Source of the DNA: Branchiostoma floridae
Taxonomy: Eukaryota; Chordata; Leptocardii; Amphioxiformes; Branchiostomatidae
Direction: 5' to 3'
Assembly: GCF_000003815.2 (NCBI RefSeq)
Contig: NC_049992.1
Location: forward strand, 2,141,789 to 2,205,788
DNA length: 64,000 nucleotides
Shown: in pieces, positions 1 to 12,900 of the stretch
How the letters are laid out: every line of letters begins with the position of its first letter
Numbering within the stretch: position 1 is the first letter of the stretch
Notes under the pieces: generated by a model
The model's input: the letters and a program-made list of their open reading frames with translations, nothing else
Told to the model about the DNA's origin: nothing
Database searches by the model: none
Made by a program: the position numbers and the translations under genes

Positions 1-66
1 CGCTACGACCTGTACTTAGCTTGTTTGAGCACAAATGTACAATAAAGGTCATTCATTCATTCAATA
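1..66 (+). mobile_element. possible 3' tail of a LINE-like retrotransposon
   Basis: The first bases read, open from the window edge, as RYDLYLACLSTNVQ followed by a stop at 43-45. A short AATAAA-containing tail and a CATT tetranucleotide run (about 50-66) follow. A coding end followed by a simple tetranucleotide tail is typical of CR1/L2-like LINE 3' ends. The rest of the element would lie to the left of the window, so the assignment rests on a very short stretch. Confidence 0.35.
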
Positions 67-1086
67 AACTTTTGCTGGTCATTTATTTTTGTACTGGATC
101 GCTGATTGTACTGCCAACACGAACGTGCCTTTCGGGTCATGCACCCATAGTGCCTATAGCTACGTATACGTCCTCAGACTAACAGCACTAGGACTGCAAT
201 GGCTACTGCTGTGCATCAGGCTTGTAAGGTCTGGGATAAAACTCCCAGCCCCAAAATGGCTATCGACAAAAACGGTCCAACAGCAGTGGCAAAGAGATCA
301 CGAACAGTCACAAAACAAGCATTTCCAAAGGTTAAAGATATTGGAGATCGTCTCTCTTAAGAAGTGTGTCCTTACTGTGATTATTAACAAAATACGCAGG
401 ACATGTACAGCTCTGTACTGTATCCTGCCCAATCTTATCAACCTATTAGCCTTATCACTCAGTATGGACTCCCTCTCTCAGGCAGTATGGCCAGTAACGT
501 CAGGTGTTTGCCGTGGCTGTGTGCTGAGTGTAGCTATGTTCCCATAAGTGGGTCGCAATGGTGCCAAATGAAGATGCCGTGATTGTGGTTGTTGTTTTTA
601 GTCCCGCGCAGATTAACAGCATGCTATCGGTACCGTGTGCGGACAGTTGGTATAATTGACTATTTATGATGTTTGTTATCTGGGAAGATGTTGACAAAAT
701 GAAGGACAAGTTCGGTTATGGGCCACCTAGCGATCTTCTCGTGTTGCTGCAACAGAACTGTCGGATTCCGTATCTTAGCTCGCCATATTCGTCGTACCAC
801 AGCTACTTGGTTTGTCGGACGGTCGAGGTTGTGTGGTATGATGGGCCAGAATGGTATGACAGTTAACATTTATTTTAGCATTTTTGCTTAGTTTTGTCAA
901 GGATAAAAGCTTCTTGGTTTTGTGCATAGTCTTTTTTGATCATCCATACAGATCGATGCTGTTTCTGGGTCTATGGAAAATGATGAAAACTTTCAGGCAT
1001 CATTAGTAGATCAATAACAACCGAAAACATGGACAAACCACACCTCTTTTGAAAGATTAATCGTCACCAACACGACTAGTACCTAC

Positions 1087-1284
1087 CTTGGTCGCCATCC
1101 TCGCCACCCCACCGTAGCACTCTCCGGCCGCGGCCTCGGCGGCAGAGCAGCCCCCGCCCGTAGTGTCCGCCTCCTCGATCCGAGAGTGGACATCGTTCGT
1201 GTGCAGGACGGTCAACTCCAGTCCACGGGTAGAAACCAGCAAGGAGAGAAGAACCAAGACCTCTCTACATCTGTGCAGCGCCAT
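1087..1284 (-). CDS. NT5E: 5'-nucleotidase, first coding exon (partial gene)
   Basis: First exon of an ecto-5'-nucleotidase, an enzyme that dephosphorylates extracellular AMP to adenosine. The 66 codons give a hydrophobic signal peptide (about residues 1-21, MALHRCREVLVLLSLLVSTR), then the metal-binding N-terminal motif LTVLHTNDVHSR, and near the exon end GGVARMATK, all in the family order. The exon ends in AAG followed by the donor GTAGGTAC (minus strand, 1081-1086). No second exon is recognisable between 1 and 1080, so intron 1 runs off the left edge. ATG at 1284 is the only start that puts a signal peptide before the catalytic motif. The HTNDVHSR motif and signal peptide are seen; the exact paralogue (NT5E or a related secreted nucleotidase) is not decidable from one exon. 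Confidence 0.85.
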
Positions 1285-1313
1285 GTCGTGTTCCTGTGGA
1301 CTTTACACACGCA

Positions 1314-1321
1314 CTATATAG
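1314..1321 (-). promoter_or_regulatory. candidate TATA box of the 5'-nucleotidase gene
   Basis: CTATATAG on the minus strand lies about 30 bases upstream of the ATG at 1284. If used, the transcript would begin almost at the start codon, so the 5' UTR would be very short. It may be fortuitous. Confidence 0.28.
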
Positions 1322-1608
1322 CCCGTTACCAGCCCACCGCGATCTCCCCGTGACCTCCTCGGTACTGGAAGCGTTACCCGGCCGCCGGGGTCTAGTTGCA
1401 CGCTCCGGTGGATTTTAACGGGCAAAAATCTGCTCTACGGGCTGTCAGATAAAGACAAATGACTGCTTGGGTAAACGCCCCTATGCTGTGTGTGTGAGAG
1501 AATGGTACCACATTATACATTAACACACGAGTGTTGTGAGGATAAAGAAAGCTTTGTATGAGTTGTTTATTCTTTACTCTTCAACATGAGTGGAAGGGGT
1601 GACACCAT

Positions 1609-1966
1609 TTGGCCATGGGGTGCCACTGGAAATTATTTGTTTTGTCTTTTTGATAACAATATTTGTTTCCTTGCTTTTGTTGATAAGCTATTGGCATGAC
1701 ATCAACTCGCATAATTCCACTCGGTGCCATGATACTGCCAAGTTGTTATAGAGGCCTTCTCAAGATGTCTTGAAACGTATTTGGTCATGGGGTGCCACTG
1801 CAAATTATTTATCTTGATAACAATATTTGTTTCCTTACTTTCCATGATAAAAAAAAATCATAAACTATTGGCATGACATCAACTCGCATAATTCCACTAG
1901 GTGTCATTATACTGCAAAGGTATTACAACACTTGTTATAGATGCCTTCTCAAGATTGTATTAAAAA
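1609..1966. repeat. two-copy tandem duplication, unit about 175-185 bp
   Basis: Copy one begins near 1609 (TTGGCCATGGGGTGCCACTG) and copy two near 1781 (TTGGTCATGGGGTGCCACTG). Both run through AACAATATTTGTTTCCTT and GGCATGACATCAACTCGCA to CCTTCTCAAGAT. The copies differ by several substitutions and small indels, so the duplication is not recent. Confidence 0.75.
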
Positions 1967-2066
1967 CCTAAATATCTGAGGAGTATTACCTCAGGATTAT
2001 CGATGTTGCATTGGTACATCTCTTTAAATTTATGTATTTTTCTCATGTGGTGGCACATGTATTATT

Positions 2067-2264
2067 ACTCTCAAAGCAGAGGTTAGGCTCCGGCTGTTTT
2101 TTAGTCGTTTTTATCTGGCGTTCTATTTTTTATTTTCTCTTGCTGTGTTAAAACCTAACGTTGGCTGGCGTACTTCAAGAAAAAATGACAAAATAGAAAG
2201 CCCGATAAAAACGACTAAAAAAACGTTAAAAAAACGGCCGGAGCCTAACCTCTGCTTGGAGAGT
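2067..2264. mobile_element. MITE-like inverted repeat, family A, copy 1
   Basis: About 198 bp. The left end CAGAGGTTAGGCTCCGGC is answered on the right by GCCGGAGCCTAACCTCTG, flanked by matching ACTCTC and GAGAGT. The arms extend inward through poly(A)/poly(T)-rich stretches. No coding capacity. A diverged relative lies at 5638-5843. Confidence 0.7.
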
Positions 2265-2977
2265 GATGTATTATGGCATCCAGTGAAATACTAATAGATA
2301 GAAGCTACCGAGGCGTTCCTTACGTTTAGAGCTGAACAATGACTGGACAATCTCGGTCTTGTCGAAGAACACGCCCATAAAAACATTGAAGTGCACATAG
2401 AGTGCCTTCAAAAGGATTCCCTCTGCACCAAGGCACGGACGATTGTGACCTTGGTAAAAATAAGATTAGTTATTGATTAAAACCGGAAATGCAAACAGAG
2501 ATTTGCGGGGGGAAGTAGAGGATACATGACTAAAAAAAACACAAGAAACAAATAAAAGCTAATGTAGACTTTGCCTGTCATGATTCCCCAATGGGAGGTA
2601 GATCACTAGGGTAAAATATGGTTAGTTCCTGACTGGCAGAGGAGGACACGAACTTGGGTCAACAGCGGTCAACGACCTGTCGAGGCGACTTCCCCAGCTT
2701 CCATTGTTACACGATGCTTAAGCTAACGACATTTCCACACCGGGTTCCGGCCGGACTGTTTGTGACACACACAAAAAATAGAAATGTATATGTGGAAATA
2801 TACACAAATAATGCCCACGTAATGCCCACGGCTTTTCTCTTTACGTCTGGTGTAGTTTGATGACTTTCAAATCATACTTCTCGTTTCAGAAAGCTGCCTT
2901 GCGGGGCCGGTATCTTCATTCAAAACAAAAACAAACATTTAAAAACTTCAAACAAGCATGACTTTCCGTCGATAGTT

Positions 2978-2983
2978 TTTATT
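2978..2983 (-). terminator. candidate poly(A) signal of SSU72
   Basis: AATAAA on the minus strand, about 1.0 kb beyond the SSU72 stop codon at 3977. It is the first exact AATAAA that I see downstream of that stop. No 3' cDNA evidence is available here. Confidence 0.35.
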
Positions 2984-3976
2984 AGGTGACTTTGCTCACT
3001 GCTTATTCTATCCCCCATTCAGAGACGGGGAAGCTCATACAGCCCTAACCCTATCCCAATCACCTGATAATGGTTAATTAAAAGTAAATTAAAATTACAT
3101 AATATTTACAAAAGGAACGATTGGGATCAGCATGTGTTTGATGAAAACTAGCACTTTGTGCGAATGACAATAACTATAGGTGATGATAGGAAAAAGCTGT
3201 TCTTCTAATCAGTGAGCTCCAGAATAATGCGTATGGCCCGCTATAGAATATTACATGAATAAGGCGGCAATGCGATGCTACTTACTGTGTTCCGCATATA
3301 CTGAGATAAAATGACAATGGCAGCTACATATACGGTGAGGTTTTCTAAATATACGTTAACAGTGCAGGCAATTAAGTTATGTAATCACAATGCGACTTTG
3401 GTGCATGCTTGTTCTTCGATCTTTTAACAGTTCGGTATCCATCGCTTGTTCGTCTGTGAAGAGCTTTTGGTTCTTGGAAAGGGCAGTTTTTGCAGCCGTA
3501 AGGACAAGCTTGCCGTGAAACATGTGCGGCACAAGTTTGTATCGCGAACAAACAAGGAGTTGGTACGTAGTTCCATGGCCTCTTTGACACCGGTATAACC
3601 TAGAGCACGGTATTAGAAGGCGGAGTCCATCCCTCTCCTTCCACCGAAAAGTTGAAAGAAGTCGACAAGCAATGATCACACTAAGTCCAGTAATTATGTT
3701 GAAGCGTAAATTGCAGCAAAATCTAACTTTGTCCGATTAGCAGTACAAGGCTCAACTATCCGGTGGGAAAGAAAATGGCGGTGCGATTCTGTGTCAGTCC
3801 TGAAAGAATACGGTATCCATGTGTACAGTCGCACGGTGTGTGTGAGGGTCCAATAGTCAGTAGCATGGAAAGTATGGCGCGCAAATCGTCAGTTACATGG
3901 GAAGTACGGTACGTGTCCGTGACAGGCTAGTCGTCAGTAGCTTAGGAAGGACGTTGTAAAAGGGTTGGTCCAATCG

Positions 3977-6900
3977 TCAGTAGAAGGAAACTGTGTGCAG
4001 GATGGGCCGATTGCACTTCTCCTCGAAGGCCTGCAGGATTTCGTCCATTTCGTTCTCAAGGTCATCGGAGTCTTGCAGCTGTAATGAGAGATCGAAGGGT
4101 CAAGGGTTAGTAGTTGAAAGGTTATATTTACAGAGAATAGTTGGTTAACACATGTTTAACATATTCAATATCATTTTTGCAATGTTCAGATACTGCAAAA
4201 ACAAAAAACAGCAGCAGCAGCAATAGCAACAAAATACGTCTCAACTGCATATAAAATATGACATTTTTTTTTACGTTTGGACGCATTGTTAGCAGCGACC
4301 CCTAGCTGCAGTGTGGAATAGTACCGGTCAGTCCTGCCCTGAAGAAGGTGACAGACGGTCACGGAAACAATTGTGTGTCTGGATTAGAACAAAGAAGCTT
4401 GTTATCCAGTGATTCTCAAGCTTGGTGAAAGTATTTACGGCAGGATTCAGAAGTGTGCATAGGTAGGGGATTACTGATGCTGCATTAGGCCTATGTGTCA
4501 ATGTTTGGGTACCCGGCGGAATTATGAAAACTGACGTTACCATTTGACATAGGTCACATATAAGGAAGGCCCCTATCGTGGCCTCCTCGTGGTTGTCCTG
4601 GATGTCGATGTTGATGACGTGAACTGGTGCGTCCGCTCCGGAGTCTCTCGTCTCTAGATCTGGGGAAAGACGTTTGAAAGTCGACTTGGTCAGGAGATGA
4701 ACTACATTAGAGTTAAGTGAGTTAGATCAGAAAGTTTCATGACAAGACAATTGGATTTTATTTGCTGTTTCGTTATCTTCATACAGCCCGAAAATGCATT
4801 GGAGTATTAGAAATTGGCTAATGGGAAATGTTGTAAAGCCTTCCCATACCAAACAACCATCTCCTGCACACGAAATTTGGTAAAATCACATTTGAGCTTG
4901 AAAATACAAGATGATGGCACTTTCCACGACGCGGTCGTTCATCCTTACCCACCCGGACCGCGAGAACCCCCCCCCCCCTGACCTTGAGACTAGAAAGTGT
5001 CAGTAAAATTTACGACCTGATCGTAAACCCACTCCTTGCAGTGACATACACAAAAAAGACCAAATCAGACCAAAAAGAACGTAAAACCGCTAACGTTATC
5101 ATTCCCTTCCCCTACCATGACCTTGGAAGTCAACTCTGATCTTGAGAATCCAAAATGGTCGTAGACCTTTTCCTTGCTGTGTCATTACCAAATCGGACCG
5201 TAAGAAATTAAAACCGCAAAGTTACAAATCCCTTTCCCTTCTATGACCTTGGAAATTCAAAATGGCGGTACCTTCTACGACCTGGTCGTACACCCTCTCC
5301 TCGCACGTGACGACGATGTCGAACCTCTCCTTGGCGGACTGGAACCTCTCCGGGCGGGGCTTGATTCTCTTGTTCCGGTCCAGCATGTGCAGGATGCCGT
5401 TCTGTGTGTATCTGGGCTTCTGGGTCAAGGAACGCTTCGACTGGGATTCTGATTTGTTTTATCTTATTGAGATCTCCATTAGCGTTACACAAGTACAACA
5501 CTATTCTTCCTTTATCTATAGGATAAAGCAATAAACTATCGAGTTGGAGCATTAACGACACAAGAAAATTACAAATCAAAGGTGAAAAGAATGAAAATAT
5601 AAATAAGAACTAAATCAACAATACGTGAACAATTTCTTTCTTTCCAAGAAAAGGTTCGACTCCAGCTCATTTTCGACGTGTTTTTTGGTGTTTTTCATAT
5701 CTTTCATATTGTGAATTAAATCCATGTCCACTTTGACGACGGACACGAAGAAAGTTGGACAAAATAGAAGAAAGCTCGACAAAAATGTCTAATATACATA
5801 TTAACATATCAAAAACAGTCGGAGCCGAAACTGCTTTGAGGGTAACAAATTTTTGCCATTCCAAAATAACTTTGCGAGACCAGGGAATTAGGAATGAATT
5901 GAAAATATTGAGACCGTTTCGCCACAGAAGACCGTTTGGAATATGTTATTATTTGCATGGAAAACTTGGGAGGTGTCAGATATTCTTACAAAAGGTTTAT
6001 AAAAACTTTGAAGCGTCCAAAAACTATCATATAAATGTCGTCATACGGTGTTTAGACAACACGTTTGAAGACGGCTATCGTAATGGCGTATTGAAATGCA
6101 AGTCACGTATTTGTCAGCTGCAAAATGACAGCGATTCCAGGGAACTCGCGTAGCAAGTCTTGTACGAAGGAAAACTGTAAAACACAGGTATTTTGAAGGC
6201 GTATTTATACGTAATTATTGTGCACAGTTTGACGGCCCCGAGTCAGCAAATCACGGATGCTGGTGACACAACTGATCAAAATCAAACATGGTAACATCCC
6301 CCGTTGGTGTTTCAATTATGTCGTTTTTCGAAATGTTAACGGTGGTGAGTCGTCGTAAAGCGGCAACGAAAACATTGCCTGAATAAAACATGTGACGCGT
6401 AACAGCATAAACGTAAAACACGCAAATGTGATATATATATCTTCAAAGGCCAGTCACTCATCTGTCTACTACTTTGTTCTCAGAATCTGTCTTTCCAAAT
6501 GTTTAGAAGGAGAGATTATAGGCAACTCAATGCTGATAAAAGCATTTCAATAAAGGATGGCGTAAGTTTGGTGGACGTTTGCAAGCGAAAAGACGTATTC
6601 ACGAAACGTTAAACTTGACTTTCATGCCAGGGACAAATTCATCTTTAAATTGATTTTCTACATCATGAAAGTGGCGGTAACGTTAAAATAAATACGAACC
6701 AATACGGATTGGGCGAAGTTGATGAAAAGTTGGGCTGCTCTCCCTTTGTCGTATCGCAATTATTTTCCTCAAGTTTATTTCTTTATTAAGCTTCTTAGTT
6801 ACAAAAAGGAGAGGAGACAACACAGGTATTTAGTTACCTCTGCTAGTTGTGTTCCTGTTTCACGTTTTGCAGAAACTTCATGTTATCCTTTCCGTTCTTT

Positions 6901-9900
6901 AATGCCCAATTCCTACCAGAGGTAGTTTGGTCCTTAGTTACCGATGTGTCAACTTTTTAAAGTCCCCCCTTGACTTCCGTACCCACTACAAACTCCCTAA
7001 CCCCCTGATAACCTAAAAACTTCCGTACCCCTCACAACCTACAAACACCACAACCCGCCTCACAACCTAAACTTTCGTACCCACGAAAAATCTACAAATT
7101 TCCTGACCCCCTTGCACTCTCAAAATCCCTAACCCCCATAGACAACCTAAACTTCTGTACCCCCTCAAAACTTCCTACCCCCTCACAATATATAAACTCC
7201 CCAATCCCCTCACAACCTAAACTTCTGCCCCCCCCCCCAAATCAACGAATATCCTGACCCCCTGTACCATCCTACAAACTCCCTAGTGTCCCTCACAACC
7301 TAAGTATTTCCTACCCCCTCACAAACTCCCTAACCTCCTCATAAGCTACTCCCCACAACTTCCTGTGACTCCCTTACCCCCTCACAGCCTACAAACTCCC
7401 TACCGGGACCCCCTCAAAGCCTACAAACCCCTACCCCCTCACAAACTCCCTAACCCTATCTCCCCACCCCCTCACAACCTGTTAAGTCCCTAACTCCCTC
7501 ACAACCTACAATGTCCCTAACCCCCTCACAACCTACAATGTCCCTAACCCCCTCACAACCTACAAAGTCCCTAGCCCCTACCCACTCACAACCTACAAAG
7601 TCCCTAACCCACTCACAACCTACAAAGTCCCTAACCCCCTCACAACCTACAAAGTCCATACCCCTCGAAGCCTACAAGCTCCCTACCCCCTCACAACCTA
7701 CAACCCCCCTCAAAACCTAAACACTCCCTTAACTCTCCACAACTTACAGACTGCCTAACCCCCTCATAGAAACTGCCTTACCCACCTAACAAATGCCCAC
7801 CCACATAAACCGACAAACATCCTAAACCCCCCTCACAACATAAACTTCTGAACCCCCTCAAAATTTCCTGACCCCCCTCACAACCTTTTACCTAACCCCC
7901 TCTCACAGCCTAAGATCGAACCCCCTCTCACAACCTATTACCTAACCCCCTCTCACAGCCTAAGACCGAACCCCCTCACAATATAAGAATTTCCTACCCC
8001 TCACAACCTTCATAACCCCCATAAACACATATTCATAAACTGCCAAAAGTCTATGTACTGTGCAAAATACTGGTGTGGGTTCAACCAAATAAGTTATGGG
8101 GGTTCTACATTCAAAACACAAAGTTTCCCCATCTCAAAAGTGTGGTGAAGTGTGCAAAGATCGCAGTCATACCTTGAGATGTCTTCAGCAATCTTAAAGC
8201 GTTCTTCTTCAAACCTGCCGAAGACTTTCAGCTCAGTTTCAGGAGTTTTTCTTTAGTGTTGGGAATTTTCAGGAACTTGAAGTTGCCACAGGTGGTCTGG
8301 CTCAGGTTTCCTGCAGACTGGGATCTTCATGTGGATCCAGCTTGACGTTTCTTCCAAGCTCTGCTGTCTTTCGCAGTTCAAGTTGTTTAGGTTTAAACTT
8401 CTTGGTATTTACTGTCTTTTAAACGCTGTTTTGCCATCATCTTTAAATGTTTATCATTACAGCTTACCATATCGCATTTTATGAAAAAGCATTATGCATT
8501 TATGGAGGAACACAGCACTGAGAGATCATTGTTCAAGCTTCTTGTTGAGTAGGCGAGCCCTATACGACAATAAAAATTATTTGAAAACTCAATGGAGGTT
8601 GAACATTTCTTATTTGAAAGAAACTGTGTGGTCATTTTGAGGACGCTCTGGGTATAACAGCAGAAGGATATTTATAAAGCTTCAATACTCCAAGCTCAAA
8701 ACAAGCAGATGATGCACGGGAGGGGGTCTAGAAAATTAAAGAAGGATAAATTACATGGCTTTATATCTAGGACTGCTCAAGAACAGGAGCCAATAGACCA
8801 GTTCCAAAGTCCAGTGTTATCACAAAATCCACTGCCCTTGTGTCCTATTAGGACTGGAAGGTATCACCAACCAACCTTCATTATTGCTCAACTCATGCAA
8901 GTTCCTGCCAGATTGAGAGCACATTTTGTAATGGCATCAAACAGGGGTGGGTACCGGTACAGAAAATTCAGGTACAGGTACAGTCCAGGTACCTGAGCCT
9001 AGTTATATGTGAACTTATCATACAACAATGGTCTATTTCGCTAGCAAAGGATTCTGTTAGGTGGAGTAATCGACATCCTTTTGTGTTTCAAAATCCTATC
9101 TTCATGTAAACAACAATAACTGCCTCTGTTTAGACCAAGTTTGACTGTCTGATGGCAGGGCTCGAAATATTTTTTTCTGCATACCTGCACCAGTGCAGGT
9201 AACATTGAAAATAACCTGCACCAGACAAATTTTACCTGCACCAATCCGAATTTTGGAATTTTAGATTGTACTAAAATAGTTCAGGAACCATTGCTATTTT
9301 TCTTTTATACTTTATAGGTAGTAACAGTCAATGCAGCTACATTATAGGACATTTATGTATAAACTTGACCATGGACCAGTGCAGGTTAGGTGCAGGTAGA
9401 CACCAGAAACACCTGCACAGCTCCAATTTTACCTGCACTAACCTGCATATGCAGGTAGTATTTCGAGCCCTGACTGTGGAAACTTGGTAAATATGACCAT
9501 TAACTCTTCTTCACAACGCTCTTGTTATTTGCTTCAACATGTAAGCCCCAAAACACATGAACGCCTGCCTGTATAATATGCTTATTTTTGAAACGGTGCA
9601 ATTGGTCCACTGATTTTTTCCAGGTCTGGTTTTTCGACGGACGAAGAAAAAACGGTTTCGTACCAGTACCCACCCCTAGCACCAGTTTGGAAAGGGTCTA
9701 TTCAGAGGGAACATTGAAAAAATTGTCCAGTCCCAATTCCTCCAAAGAGTGTCCCATCAACTCCCATGGGCATATAATAAAAAAGGGCAAAGATTTTGAA
9801 TTTCTCATTGAAATTAGAAACCTCATAAGAAAATGGAATCTGAAGAAACCTTAAATCAAAGTTGTCCCGTTCCAGTCAGCTGCTTCCTTGTCCTTCATTT

Positions 9901-12900
9901 CTAACATCCAAAGACTGATTACAGCATGTCTTTAAAGGATGACTCTTGAGTCTTCTTTGCAATGGTTTCTAAAAATGGCCATCGTGGTCACAAAAATTCC
10001 TCCTTATTCAATAACTATTCCTGAGAGTAATTCTTTACTTCAAGCAAGCACTTTTGAACATATAGTCAAACTGACTTTGGTTTGAAAGTGCTGCCAAAAT
10101 TCAGTATGTTACTCCCCCAAAGGTAAAACCACAAGAATCCAGTTTGAAAAGCATCATTACTAATGAAAAAGCCAACAATAGGAATGAACACACCTTTAGC
10201 TGTATCTCACAGACACTTGACCTTTCACCTCTTCAAATGAAACTCCTGCCCTCACCAATCTGAACTTTTGAGACCATATGGACTTTATGGAAAAAATTCT
10301 CATAGTCTTAATGTTGTCAGTTTAAGACTTGGGCCTTTCTGAGTTCCTTTGGCCTGGTCTTGCAGCCATAGTCATATACTTTATCTAGATCTAAGTATCC
10401 CATGTTGTCAGGCAAAGCTCAGAGAGTTCCACAGGGATGCTTAATACACAAATGGTGCACTGTTTAAAGGGTGTGGTGATAGTATGGTGCTTTAGCCTGG
10501 CAATAACATTGTCAAAAAGAATAAAAAGGGTGCCAAACTTTCCATGCCCCACAAGCCCTAATTTGGAGTGTTCTCATACCCACATTCAAAGTGTTAAAAA
10601 ATTTGAAAACATCATTAACTGTTTATTCATTTTTGAAGCACAATGGATCATGTGTGGGCAGAATGATTATTCCACTGCCCCCCTCCCAACCTTCTGTGGA
10701 TTCTTCCACTGCTCTCTCAACCTTTGCCAGACAGTACTGGATACTTCTGTTTGTGCTATTTTAGGTATTGTTACGTTTATCATGTGGTTAGAGCCATACT
10801 GTTGTAGTGCTGCACTCCTGTCAGAACCAGTTGGAACCGGATACAGGCGGTTTTAAGCAGCTGACTGGAGGGGACGGAGCAACCGGATAGTCTGTGAAAA
10901 AGTTGAAAATAATACATTAGATGATTTGGTAAGTTTTTAAAGACTATATGTATCATCTGTGACTAGTTTATCTGGTTGGTAAGTCACTGAATAAAGGGAA
11001 TCTTTTTACACAACTGTTGTTTTATTTCCGCCAATGTTTCAGTGACCGTCTGTCACCTTCTTCAGGGCAATTTTGATTGGTTCACATTGTACTGCAGGAC
11101 AGATGGCGCTGCTTACAGATGCAGGTCAGAACAGTAAGCATTTGCATATGAATAGTGATTGTTTTATGCTGTGTTTGCATTGAGGTTCTAAACATCTAGG
11201 AATGTAATATTTTCCTGACAGTTGTCAATTGACAGTAAAAATGGTGCAACAATTTTCATAGATGTTTCTGCTTAGAATCGTCTCTAGAAAGGTGACAGAT
11301 GGTCAACGACACATTAGTTGAAATAAAATAAGTTATGTTGAAAGAGTCTGTTTATCTAGTGACTTACCAACCTGATGAAATTAGTCAATAGATTCCATGT
11401 ACCATATTTTCAACATCATTGAAAGTTGATTTTATATCTGGAAAATGGTGATTTAAGATGACACATTGTACTTTTTAAAAGCCATCTCTCAACGGGGAAC
11501 AATGGACGTTAAACCAAGAGACAGAGAGAGGGAGAGAAAGAGCGAGTTCTATCTTTTCAGGGCCAGACATTTATACATATATAACTACATATTCATGTGG
11601 GTTTTTACATAGGTGAAATTGGACCTTCGGGGAGTGATTAAAAGCTGAACAAGGCTGAACTCCAGGCTAGTTTTTATATATGTATTGATAGCCTTCATCT
11701 TGGATGTTTATGATAATCAGTGACTCCTGAATATTAAAGAAGGATAAGGCTGTTAATAGTAACTGTTAAACTGGTCAATCTGAATTTGGACTAACTTTCA
11801 TGCTGTGGATATACATATACAAGAATTTGTATGACTCGATTAAGAATATTTTGTTAAATTGTGCATTTCTGACACGTTTCCAAATTCATAGTGACCAGTG
11901 TTGCTTACAGTATCTATTCCAGTATTTCTTGTTAAAGATGGCAATTGGACCATTTGTTTTAAAGTCAAATTTTGTGGAGTCTTTTGCTGCCAATATTTCA
12001 CATTTACACTAACTCCTAAAACTGTCCACACCTGTTGCTTGTGTGACAACCTTCTGTTACATTCAGTTTCCAAGGAGTCTTGTCATCCATGAATAGGTTG
12101 ATCCTAAATGACTTTTTCCAGATGAGAATATTCCTGTGACATTGCACATATTTAGTCAGGTTATGTGATTCTTTCTGCTCTATTACACTGCATGCTATTG
12201 GTTGGAGTGCAGGGAAGTTTAATTCATTGTCTCTTCGGGTTTATTTCATACAAAACAGATTTTATAAAATAAGCAGATGTATTTTTCTCAAAAATCATCT
12301 TTGGGATCAGATTATATCAAATGCATGATGATGATATCGGATATATCTATAGGTAATCTTGAGATGTCTCCACTTGGCCATACCATGTTTTTATGGTGCA
12401 GTAGTAGTATTATTATGCAATAAAACAATGGAAGCCCCTGTACCATGGTCAGAATGGGCATCAGTGAAACTAAATGTATCTTCCTGTAGGGTCTGCCGAA
12501 GTACGCTATTGGACCTGTGCAAGGGATAGACTGTACTCAAATGATTGTTTGAAACTTCTCCTTGCTAACTTCTTGTGCTGTTTTAACCTTTTTGTCTCTA
12601 CCCTTACAAGGGTTTGGGACACTTTCACGTCTAAGACAGCGGCGTTAGCTCTGCTGGACGTTTAAGTACTAGTATATCTTAAGCAACATTTTTGCCCTAT
12701 GAACAAGTTATATCTCCAGTTAATTCTGGTTCAAAGGTTTGCCCCAAATTTATAACATGGATATCTTAATAAGAACCTGTATCAGACTATGTACTGCATA
12801 CAGCTATGGGAAAACGGGCCAAACTGACTTGTCTGGTTCGGTATATATCAGAGATGGAAGATACAATATATAAGGACATTATAGTACCACCTTTATTTTT

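Larger units (their letters stand above)
1285..3976. other. intergenic region between 5'-nucleotidase and SSU72
   Basis: No coding exon recognised on either strand. It contains a two-copy tandem duplication (1609-1966), an inverted-repeat MITE (2067-2264) and a candidate SSU72 poly(A) signal (2978-2983). Open frames at 3372-3679 (minus) have no recognisable motif, splice context or family match. Confidence 0.6.

Noticed and set aside
89..547. 152-codon plus frame near the left edge
   Set aside because: No recognisable domain, splice context or family resemblance; ordinary open frame in AT-rich sequence.
5755..6153. 132-codon plus frame in SSU72 intron 2
   Set aside because: It begins inside the diverged MITE at 5638-5843 and shows no known motif.
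10437..10856. 139-codon plus frame in SSU72 intron 2
   Set aside because: No motif, low-complexity hydrophobic runs, no supporting splice sites.
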